DNA of 5,008 bases from Planctomycetaceae bacterium (GTDB taxonomy: Bacteria; Planctomycetota; Planctomycetia; Planctomycetales; Planctomycetaceae): positions 1 through 5,008 of the forward strand of contig JAGQQT010000344.1 of assembly GCA_020426065.1 (NCBI GenBank), in the 5' to 3' direction. Position numbers and translations under genes: made by a program. Positions 1-5,008 of the stretch are shown here, piece by piece. Position 1 is the stretch's first letter. Each line of letters begins with the position of its first letter. Under the pieces are notes generated by a model. The model was not told the DNA's origin and did not search any database. It worked only from the letters and a program-made list of their open reading frames with translations.

Positions 1-8
1 GAACCCCC

Positions 9-88
9 GTTTGACCCGAAGCCGCAGGCGCAGGTGGTTTTTTACTGGAAGAGCACGAAATAGTAACACCTGCGCCTGCGGGTCAAAC
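9..88. repeat. Long inverted repeat with 22-bp arms
   Basis: The right arm at 67-88 is the exact reverse complement of the left arm at 9-17 plus 24-36. The left arm is interrupted by a 6-base insert (GAAGCC, 18-23), which would form a one-sided bulge. The paired parts are 9 bp (GTTTGACCC with GGGTCAAAC) and 13 bp (GCAGGCGCAGGTG with CACCTGCGCCTGC). The interior of about 30 bases is less structured. No T-run follows on the plus strand, and on the minus strand only a non-T sequence follows, so it is not a typical intrinsic terminator. A dispersed intergenic repeat, or a small non-autonomous element with terminal inverted repeats, are both possible. Confidence 0.7.
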
Positions 89-163
89 AGTTGGAAGTCC
101 TGATCGTGGAGCTCAGGGTGGCCCCGAAAGATTCTTTCGGGGCGGCGAAGCCGTGCGCAGGTG
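18..163 (+). repeat. Imperfect direct repeat (18-36 and 147-163)
   Basis: Bases 18-36 and 147-163 both read GAAGCCG, then a short variable part, then GCGCAGGTG. The second copy is two bases shorter in the middle. The first copy makes up the bulge and inner arm of the long inverted repeat; the second directly follows the perfect hairpin at 121-143. The shared module suggests that the block was built from a recurring repeat family rather than by chance. Confidence 0.5.
121..153. repeat. Perfect 10-bp hairpin plus adjacent 4-bp triloop hairpin
   Basis: Bases 121-130 (GCCCCGAAAG) pair perfectly with 134-143 (CTTTCGGGGC) around a three-base ATT loop. Directly next to it, 143-146 (CGGC) pairs with 150-153 (GCCG) around a GAA triloop; base 143 is shared, so the two compete or stack. 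There is no T-run after it on the plus strand, and the minus-strand flank is not T-rich, so I do not call it a terminator. It reads as a palindromic intergenic repeat. Confidence 0.6.
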
Positions 164-171
164 CTCTAAAA

Positions 172-238
172 GGTAAGCAAATATTTCACTGAGTGCTGCT
201 TGCCGACTTCGTCGACCCTGATAGCGGAGCGATTGGGG
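172..238 (+). other. Possible structured RNA segment, plus strand
   Basis: Three consecutive stems can form. Bases 172-179 pair with 197-204 (8 bp, one U-G). Bases 204-207 (CGAC) pair with 211-214 (GTCG) around a TTC loop. Bases 216-222 (CCCTGAT) pair with 232-238 (ATTGGGG), 7 bp with two wobble pairs. The first and third stems use G-U pairs that exist only if the plus strand is the RNA; the minus strand would have A-C mismatches. That is mild support for a plus-strand transcript, or for a decayed palindromic repeat. No promoter or terminator was recognised for it. Confidence 0.3.
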
Positions 239-317
239 CTACCCTTTCATCAAACACCTCAAGGCAAAACCTGTTGCGACAGTTGCTAGTTGAGTTGATA
301 CCAATTCCATAAAGAAA

Positions 318-339
318 TGTGAATTCAATTTTATTCACA
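318..339 (-). terminator. Weak hairpin downstream of the secreted protein gene
   Basis: TGTGAAT at 318-324 is the exact reverse complement of ATTCACA at 333-339, with an 8-base loop. Read on the minus strand, the hairpin is followed by TTTCTTT. It lies about 72 bases past the stop codon of the 412-894 gene. The stem is AT-rich and only 7 bp, so it is at best a weak intrinsic terminator. Confidence 0.35.
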
Positions 340-411
340 AACTGGGGTGATGCGGACAGCTTCCAGATGTCCTTGATCAGCCACTGTTCTGCCGTTGGCT
401 ATGAACTCGTG

Positions 412-894
412 CTATTTCACTTTCACCAGTGTGAATGTCATCGGTGTGCCCAGTTCGAGCGTGATGGTCATTTCTTTTTCGCTGACTCGATGATGGCGGA
501 TGTTCAGAGATCCGCTGTCTCCATCTGCTGTTGTGTAGATGAGCCCGAGGACGGCATCACCGTTTCCATCCATTTCCCACTTTCCGAGAGAGGAACCCCC
601 ATCACTGTCCACGCCCATGTGGAAGACATCGCCATTTTTGGCATTCACCCCAATCAGAGAAACCTGCTTTTTCTCTCCCTGTTGAGAAATGATTTCAATC
701 ACCCGGTCTTCGAGTTTCCACGCATACGTCGTTTTATGTTTCTGGCCATTCGTTTCCGGATCAACCCAGGTCCCGATGATATTCTCCCAGCCGGATTCCC
801 TCATCATGTCACTCAATTTATCAGCAGCAGAGGTGACGCTGGTTGCTGACAGAAAAACGAACAACAGGGCCAGGAAAAATCGTTTTGAGTTCAT
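412..894 (-). CDS. Exported small lipocalin-like (GTW-type) protein
   Basis: This gene encodes 160 residues. Residues 1-23 form a classic Sec signal peptide: positive start (MNSKR), hydrophobic core (FFLALLFVFL) and a likely cut after VTSA (23) or one residue later. The protein is therefore exported to the periplasm or cell surface; there is no lipobox cysteine. The mature part is short and beta-rich, with GTW at 41-43, a DSDGG stretch near 97-101 followed by GKW, and a final strand TFTLVKVK. This pattern resembles the lipocalin-like/DUF1579-like barrels common in planctomycetes, but I assign no ligand or reaction. The ATG at 894 is preceded by a good Shine-Dalgarno sequence with 7-base spacing, which fixes the start. 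The gene follows the amidase gene on the same strand after 89 bases and may have its own promoter. An antisense frame over the same DNA lacks these signals. Confidence 0.8.
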   Translation of the reverse strand: MNSKRFFLALLFVFLSATSVTSAADKLSDMMRESGWENIIGTWVDPETNGQKHKTTYAWKLEDRVIEIISQQGEKKQVSLIGVNAKNGDVFHMGVDSDGGSSLGKWEMDGNGDAVLGLIYTTADGDSGSLNIRHHRVSEKEMTITLELGTPMTFTLVKVK

Positions 895-901
895 CGGAAA
901 G

Positions 902-907
902 TCCTTT
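902..907 (-). promoter_or_regulatory. Ribosome binding site for the secreted protein
   Basis: The minus strand reads AAAGGA here, 7 bases before the ATG at 894. It is the clearest ribosome binding site in the window and supports both the strand and the start of this gene. Confidence 0.65.
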
Positions 908-941
908 CGAGTTCTGTTGGTGGAATCAGGCAGAGGCTGAA

Positions 942-969
942 CTTATCGAATGAATCATTGGCTTTGCAA
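942..969 (-). promoter_or_regulatory. Possible sigma-70-type promoter for the secreted protein
   Basis: On the minus strand TTGCAA (969-964) and GATAAG (947-942) are 16 bases apart, each matching the consensus at four of six positions. Transcription would begin roughly 40 bases before the start codon at 894. The match is modest and planctomycete promoters are poorly defined, so this is a candidate only. Confidence 0.25.
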
Positions 970-983
970 ATCAGAAGCGTGGT

Positions 984-1952
984 CTACGGCATGGTATTCT
1001 TCGGATATTTGCCAGTGCGAACATGAAGTTCACCTGAACGTGCTGTCATGACCATCTGCTGAACTGTGATGCTCATTCTCACATTTTCATGGCCAAGAAT
1101 GGCAAAGCAGTCTTCCACAGATGCGGGGTGACCTGCATGCAGTTGATTCATTGTTGCCCTGAAACGACTGCAGGTGCTGTTATAGAGAGGCGAATCCACT
1201 GAAGGAGTTGCCTGGGGCAGGACATGAAAATCGTTGGTGAGAACGAGATGGCCATCCTGATGATGTCGTAAGGCAAATCGGGTGGGAGTACGTTCGATGA
1301 CCAGCATTTCATCAGCCAGACAGCCGGTGATCAGCAACAGACAATCTGAAGTAATTGTTGTGTTGCAGAGCTTCTCCACGGCAGATGAAAAATCGGAACA
1401 TGTTTCGAATACTTCACGAATCAGTATTGCAATAGAAGCCCCCGGCACCTGGGGTTCATTGCTGAGGGCAGCGTTCATGGTGATTGCAAAACGCCCCGGT
1501 GCGATACCTGAAAACATTCCGGCAAAACCTGGCCACCCAACGGACTGAAACGATTCTCTCCCCTGGAACGAGATAATGGTTGTATAGTCAGACAGGCAGT
1601 TGGATTCCGAAAACCAGTCCATGTTTCTCGCGTGGATTGGTCCATTTGGAGTGTTTACTGAAAAGGCCGTGCAGCCCAGCAGTAATTTGACAAAGTCGTA
1701 GTACAGATTCGCAGTCAGGATTTCCAGATTGGTTCGAGAGCAAAGACCAGAAAGACTGTGAATTTCAGCGGCAAATGTCTCTGGAATATGTTCTGCGGAA
1801 TAAAGTTCAATCAATTCCCGATACGGCTCAACGCCACCAATTTCATTGAGTGTGGTATTGACCAGCATCTGTGCCCATTCAATCTGCTGAGGCGTGAGTT
1901 TCCAGCGCTCTTCTGGAGGAAGGTTCAGATTGACAAGCAAAGTGGGAATCAT
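984..1952 (-). CDS. Acid ceramidase / N-acylethanolamine acid amidase-like Ntn hydrolase
   Basis: This 322-residue protein belongs to the N-terminal-nucleophile amidase family that includes lysosomal acid ceramidase and NAAA, which cut the amide bond of ceramides or N-acylethanolamines. The N-terminal part matches the family's short alpha-subunit domain: VNLNLPPEERW at 7-17 lines up with NVSLDSVPELRW of human NAAA. The catalytic half starts at Cys94 in GCTAF. HARNMDW at 107-113 supplies Arg109 and Asp112, equivalent to Arg159 and Asp162 of human acid ceramidase. FAGMFSGIAPGRFAITMNA (143-161) matches the conserved strand region, and Asn240 in LTND matches human Asn320. By family rules the chain should cleave itself before Cys94, giving pieces of about 93 and 229 residues. 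No signal peptide is visible and there are nine cysteines, so a cytoplasmic location seems likely. The ATG at 1952 is the only usual start before an upstream in-frame stop, but its ribosome binding site is weak. The substrate is unknown: ceramide, N-acylethanolamine, another N-acyl amide, or a bile-salt/penicillin-type amide. Confidence 0.85.
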   Translation of the reverse strand: MIPTLLVNLNLPPEERWKLTPQQIEWAQMLVNTTLNEIGGVEPYRELIELYSAEHIPETFAAEIHSLSGLCSRTNLEILTANLYYDFVKLLLGCTAFSVNTPNGPIHARNMDWFSESNCLSDYTTIISFQGRESFQSVGWPGFAGMFSGIAPGRFAITMNAALSNEPQVPGASIAILIREVFETCSDFSSAVEKLCNTTITSDCLLLITGCLADEMLVIERTPTRFALRHHQDGHLVLTNDFHVLPQATPSVDSPLYNSTCSRFRATMNQLHAGHPASVEDCFAILGHENVRMSITVQQMVMTARSGELHVRTGKYPKNTMP

Positions 1953-1990
1953 GTTGAGATTGGATTTTCTATCTGGTTGATGTTTGCCTG

Positions 1991-2012
1991 AAAATCTGGT
2001 TCAGAGCCAGAT
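1991..2012 (-). terminator. Weak hairpin with T-run right after the lipocalin-like membrane gene
   Basis: Bases 1994-1999 (ATCTGG) pair with 2007-2012 (CCAGAT). On the minus strand this hairpin starts three bases after the TGA stop of the 2015-2551 gene and is followed by TTTT. The core stem is only 6 bp. It could attenuate read-through into the amidase gene rather than end transcription; the gap to the next start codon is just 62 bases. Confidence 0.35.
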
Positions 2013-2014
2013 CT

Positions 2015-2551
2015 TCATTTCACTTTTAATTCCTGCATACTTTTTGCCGCGTTGTCCGGCAGGGATTCTACGCTTTTGAGTTTTTCGATTTTTCGCTCGC
2101 GTGCTCGGTCCATTCGAGCCAGACCATTAATCAGATACAGATCGTTGTTTTTGAGGTAGAGATAATACTCGGATTCCCGCAGGTTTTTCTGACCGAAACC
2201 AAATGTGCGATCCACCAGAAAGAAGTTCTCTGCCGGTTTCAGTTTGATCTGGCTGAGTTGTGAGTGCCATTCGTCCTGAAATGGATAAACCAGCCAGGTG
2301 CGATCCCCTTCGATCTGCAGATACATTTCCTGAGCCTTCTCCTGGGGGATATTCCCCTCCACGAACTGCCAGGTCCCCTGGATTTTCTGAGTGGCCTGCT
2401 GCATGGGACGATATTCGTACCACCAGACGATCCCGGCCACAGTTCCAACATACAGGAACATCCATCCCAGCCAGAAAACGGCCCCCGGCTTCCTCCTACG
2501 ACCGGAGTCGGTTGAGGCATCTGATGCAATGATTTCAGCATCCTGGGTCAT
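2015..2551 (-). CDS. Single-pass membrane protein with lipocalin-like GTW domain
   Basis: I choose the ATG at 2551, giving 178 residues. The frame stays open upstream to 3046, but that extension overlaps the end of the peptidase gene, spans its terminator and reads as low-quality antisense-like protein. Residues 1-22 are polar and end in RRRK; residues 24-45 form one hydrophobic helix (AVFWLGWMFLYVGTVAGIVWW). The positive-inside rule places the N-terminus in the cytoplasm and the rest outside. From residue 56 a small beta-rich domain begins with QGTWQ (58-62), a lipocalin-like signature seen in many planctomycete proteins, and contains DRTW and ESEYYLYLKNNDLYLI segments. The tail (about 146-178) is charged and probably helical. 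No catalytic residues or ligand can be named. The ribosome binding site is weak (AAGAGAA). It lies downstream of a strong terminator, so it probably has its own promoter, and may be co-transcribed with the amidase gene 62 bases further on. Confidence 0.75.
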   Translation of the reverse strand: MTQDAEIIASDASTDSGRRRKPGAVFWLGWMFLYVGTVAGIVWWYEYRPMQQATQKIQGTWQFVEGNIPQEKAQEMYLQIEGDRTWLVYPFQDEWHSQLSQIKLKPAENFFLVDRTFGFGQKNLRESEYYLYLKNNDLYLINGLARMDRARERKIEKLKSVESLPDNAAKSMQELKVK

Positions 2552-2610
2552 GCGTGGTTCTCTTACCTGATGAGAAAGGGGATCGTTTCCTGGATCATTC
2601 CACCCATCGT

Positions 2611-2655
2611 AACAAAAACAGCCATCCCCGGGACAAGTTCGGGCATGGCTGTTTT
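2611..2655 (-). terminator. Strong intrinsic terminator of the peptidase gene
   Basis: Bases 2615-2630 and 2640-2655 are reverse complements at 15 of 16 positions (AAAACAGCCAT, one mismatch, then CCCG), with a 9-base loop. On the minus strand the hairpin is followed by TTTTTGTT. It begins 26 bases after the stop codon at 2682. The plus-strand side is also followed by T-rich sequence, so it could work in both directions, though I see no plus-strand gene that would need it. It separates the peptidase from the three downstream genes. Confidence 0.8.
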
Positions 2656-2681
2656 GTTGCTGGTCTCGAGCGTGCTGCTCT

Positions 2682-5008
2682 TTATTTATAGGGAGGATGC
2701 TCTTTCGGGAAGTCGAGCAGCATTTGTTGTTGTTGCCACGACTGCCAGGCTTCCCAGCCCATTTCGCCGAACATGTCACGTCGCTTCTTATAATGGAGCA
2801 ACGGAGACGATTCATCCAGCTTCTTGTTGAGCAGCTGAATGGCCTGAGCATATTCGCCAGTCCGACGATGTTTGCGGACGAGCAGGAGGTAGGATTGCTC
2901 CTCGTTGAGGTCCTGCCAGACTTCCAGTGCTTTGAGGGCTTCCGCAAACTGCTGATCCTGAGCTGCCTGATCAGCAATGGGTTGCTTATCGACGACTTCG
3001 GGCAATTCGCGATAACCGATTGCCCGTGCCTTGCGGTAGAGAGCATCGATCAGCACTTTCTTGTCCGCTTCGGCAGTCTTTTGTTCCTTGGCTGCTTCTT
3101 TGTCATCAGCGGGAACGCGTTTGCCGAGAGTCGCGGCCAGTTTGTTCTGATCGAAAGCAGCGATCACCTCATCAGCGGCAGCAATCACCGCTTCGAGCCG
3201 TTCTTTTCGTTTCTCATCCGAATCGAGCAGTTCCAGTTTCGTGACCATGGGATCACGATCTTCCGGTTTCTCGGCCCGCAGTTCTTCAAACAGCTTCGTA
3301 AAGTCCTCTGAAAGAGGATCGAGCGTTTTGAGATGTTTCTTTTTCAGGTCCCGAATCAACTCGGCCAGGTCTCCCTTGGCATCATCGCTGGAACCAGCAG
3401 CCGCTGCAGAGGCTTTATCGACTGTGTAGTAATATCGAACGGAAAAGCGGGTGTGCAGTTCTTCATCGGCAGCATAGGTGACATCGCCCATCAGGCAGTC
3501 ACCCACAGAAAGACCTTTCGGCAAAGAGGAAGCAGCAGGTTCACCCACGAAATAGGTAACCTGATCATCTGCCGCCAGGACTCCACTGGTGGAGGAAGAG
3601 GCTCCGTTTGCCGCAGCGGCTGGTGAGGACCAGAACTTGAGACTCACCGGCGATGACAGACTTCGGTCGACGGCCAGCTCGATGTTTTCATGGCTTTTCA
3701 GCACTGCCGGATCGGAATGCTGCGTGGAGATCAGGATTTCGTATTCCCCTTCCGGCAGCGAAACCGGATCGGCGAACATATCGTTGGTGGCGATCAGCTT
3801 GCCATGCTGATTTCGAATCTGTGAGAGGAACGGATCCACCTGGGAATCATAGAGCAGCTTGTCCCAGCCAGGAACGCTGATGGTGACTTTGGAGGACTTG
3901 TCCAGTTTGAGGCTGTACTTCAACTCCAGTTGATAGACAGGGCTGCCATCGGGAAGTTGATCCCGATCCAGGCCCAGTCCCGTGATGGAGGAAGATTTTG
4001 GCAACAGCCAGGTCCGCCAGGTTGTCAGACTTCCCTTGGGAGCAATGCGGAGCGGATTCAGATCGTTACGGATCGAAACTTCCTGGGGGCCCTGACCACG
4101 TGCGAGAGTGAGCGAGGCATCATCCGGTGAGCCGCCGTGGAAAGTGATTTCATATTCCAGTTTGCTCGCCCCCAGAATCGCCCAGTATTGTCCCAGAACC
4201 ACTTCCAGAGTGCGTCCCGGCACGACCGGAAAACTGGTTGTCGTTTCGACGCCCGGCGTCATCGCGTAATAATTGCCGGATTCGTAATGCTCAAAGTCTT
4301 CGCCATCCACCAGCTGCAGAGTATGCAGGCGGAAGAATTTCGAATCGGTTGTGTCCGCCAGTTCCATTGAGATGGAGCAGGAAGTGGCTCCCTCGGGAAC
4401 GTCAAAGTAATGTCGGACCAGTTTGCCGGGAACGAATTCACTGGTGAATTCGTATTCCCCTTCTTCAGGCTGTTCCTTGATGGGGATGACAACCGTGACC
4501 GGGACGCGGAACATAGGCTGATCGGCATTCGCGTTCGCTTCGTAGGCATGAACTTCAGCGTAGTGGACTCCCGGCTCCAGGGCGGTAGGATCGATTTCGA
4601 CATCAAACCGATTTCCGCCATGATGCAGATGCAGCAGGTCGCCGGTTTTGACCCAGTCCGCTGTGGTGGACATCTTGCAGACCAGGTTGACCTGCAGACG
4701 GGTTTCAATGGGCGTATCGTCAGGGAAGTCTGGAGTGACATAAGCCCGTAAGGACTGTGCCTGTTTTGACTGCTGGGGATCTCGCAGGTAAACACCGCGA
4801 GCGTTGTTGAGGCTCGGGAAACGGATATCGTAGTTGATGAGGTCTCCGTAACGTCCCTTCCGCTGCTGCAGATAATCCCAGGCGCGGTCGATCTGAATCA
4901 GGCCGGGACCAGCCGCAAATACTTCGGCATCAGGAATGGGCTTGGCCGTGTTCTGCACGGCCTTGCGAACCGAGAATGGATTGTAAGCGAGCTGTTGCTG
5001 CTTGGCAG
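2682..5008 (-). CDS. Tripeptidyl-peptidase II (C-terminal part; 5' end beyond window)
   Basis: About 774 codons are visible and the frame runs open off the right edge; the GTG at 4958 is an internal valine, not the start. TPP II is a giant serine exopeptidase of subtilisin family S8 that removes tripeptides from free N-termini. The visible first residues (AYNPFSVRKAVQNTA, then EVFAAGPGLIQIDRAWDYL at about 30-46) match human TPP2 (SVRRALENTA, EVFAQGHGIIQVDKAYDYL) just after its catalytic GTSMSSP motif. That serine should therefore lie about 17 residues outside. Next come GVYLRD (71-76), FRVPVTVVIP and FVPGKLVRHYFDVPEGAT, all typical of the TPP II middle beta domains. An Ala/Ser-rich linker lies near 460-475, and LPKG...GDCLMGDVTY follows. 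The C-terminal helical domain (about 540-774) carries VIAAADEVIAAFDQ and LIDALYRKA, matching human IIAAADALISHIDQ and LVDALCRKG. The remaining length is close to the human protein's, so the architecture is complete. It was probably a cytosolic protein; its N-terminus is not visible. Confidence 0.93.
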   Translation of the reverse strand, partial: AKQQQLAYNPFSVRKAVQNTAKPIPDAEVFAAGPGLIQIDRAWDYLQQRKGRYGDLINYDIRFPSLNNARGVYLRDPQQSKQAQSLRAYVTPDFPDDTPIETRLQVNLVCKMSTTADWVKTGDLLHLHHGGNRFDVEIDPTALEPGVHYAEVHAYEANANADQPMFRVPVTVVIPIKEQPEEGEYEFTSEFVPGKLVRHYFDVPEGATSCSISMELADTTDSKFFRLHTLQLVDGEDFEHYESGNYYAMTPGVETTTSFPVVPGRTLEVVLGQYWAILGASKLEYEITFHGGSPDDASLTLARGQGPQEVSIRNDLNPLRIAPKGSLTTWRTWLLPKSSSITGLGLDRDQLPDGSPVYQLELKYSLKLDKSSKVTISVPGWDKLLYDSQVDPFLSQIRNQHGKLIATNDMFADPVSLPEGEYEILISTQHSDPAVLKSHENIELAVDRSLSSPVSLKFWSSPAAAANGASSSTSGVLAADDQVTYFVGEPAASSLPKGLSVGDCLMGDVTYAADEELHTRFSVRYYYTVDKASAAAAGSSDDAKGDLAELIRDLKKKHLKTLDPLSEDFTKLFEELRAEKPEDRDPMVTKLELLDSDEKRKERLEAVIAAADEVIAAFDQNKLAATLGKRVPADDKEAAKEQKTAEADKKVLIDALYRKARAIGYRELPEVVDKQPIADQAAQDQQFAEALKALEVWQDLNEEQSYLLLVRKHRRTGEYAQAIQLLNKKLDESSPLLHYKKRRDMFGEMGWEAWQSWQQQQMLLDFPKEHPPYK

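Larger units (their letters stand above)
1..411. other. Gene-free region with structured repeats on its left side
   Basis: I find no credible gene here on either strand. Bases 1-240 carry several inverted and direct repeats, listed separately. Bases 241-317 show only trivial short repeats, such as a 4-bp stem at 271-282. Bases 318-339 hold an AT-rich hairpin, and 340-411 shows nothing I recognise. Reading frame 1 is open from base 1 to a TAG at 61-63 (20 codons), so the end of a plus-strand gene entering from the left cannot be fully excluded. However, that stretch coincides with an arm of a long inverted repeat. Confidence 0.6.

Noticed and set aside
1..63. Possible C-terminal end of a plus-strand gene in frame 1 (20 codons to a TAG)
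   Set aside because: The stretch overlaps an arm of the inverted repeat, is too short to judge and matches no family I know; the upstream sequence is needed.
9..88. Integron attC-like site
   Set aside because: The ends read GTTTGAC and GTCAAAC, not the RYYYAAC/GTTRRRY order of attC sites, and there is no cassette-like gene next to it.
1..240. CRISPR array
   Set aside because: The repeats are inverted or imperfect with unequal spacing; there is no regular direct repeat with unique spacers and no cas gene.
319..849. 176-codon plus-strand frame
   Set aside because: It is antisense to the exported protein gene, which has a signal peptide and a good ribosome binding site; the plus-strand translation is rich in Cys and His with no domain pattern.
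2552..3046. N-terminal extension of the lipocalin-like membrane protein frame
   Set aside because: It overlaps the peptidase gene and its terminator, and its translation is low-quality shadow sequence; the ATG at 2551 gives a sensible membrane protein.
4433..4452. 20-base near-perfect palindrome (9-bp arms around TG)
   Set aside because: It lies inside the peptidase coding sequence and arises from repeated Glu-Phe codons (EFTSEF), so chance is the simplest explanation.
2697..4751. Several plus-strand frames of 60-200 codons
   Set aside because: All lie opposite the well-supported peptidase gene and show no domain pattern, start context or ribosome binding site.

Overview
The window looks like chromosomal DNA from a planctomycete, probably of the Gimesia/Rubinisphaera kind. 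This rests on moderate GC content judged by eye, a tripeptidyl-peptidase II homologue (rare in bacteria, known from planctomycetes), small GTW-type lipocalin-like proteins, and compact GAA-triloop hairpins between genes. The taxonomic call is inference.

All four protein genes lie on the minus strand, so transcription runs from the right edge to the left. (1) 5008-2682: the C-terminal part (about 774 residues) of a tripeptidyl-peptidase II; the gene enters from the right, and its catalytic serine should lie about 17 residues beyond the edge. It ends at a strong intrinsic terminator (2611-2655). (2) 2551-2015: a 178-residue protein with one membrane helix and a lipocalin-like GTW domain. (3) 1952-984: a 322-residue N-terminal-nucleophile amidase of the acid ceramidase / N-acylethanolamine acid amidase family, with no visible export signal. 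(4) 894-412: a 160-residue exported lipocalin-like protein with a clear signal peptide and ribosome binding site. A weak hairpin follows gene 2 and another lies downstream of gene 4. A possible promoter precedes gene 4.

The left 411 bases hold no convincing gene. The first 240 bases are packed with secondary structure: a 22-bp inverted repeat, a perfect 10-bp hairpin, two 4-bp triloop hairpins, a 17-19 bp direct repeat and two plus-strand stems that need G-U pairs. This is most likely a dispersed repeat or a structured RNA and is the part least explained by known genes.

I see no complete new multi-gene system. The main points of interest are two enzymes best known from eukaryotes (a giant cytosolic peptidase and a lysosomal-type lipid amidase) encoded close together, with two small beta-barrel-like proteins flanking the amidase, and the structured intergenic block. 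The terminator after the peptidase argues against one operon covering everything; genes 2 and 3 could be co-transcribed.
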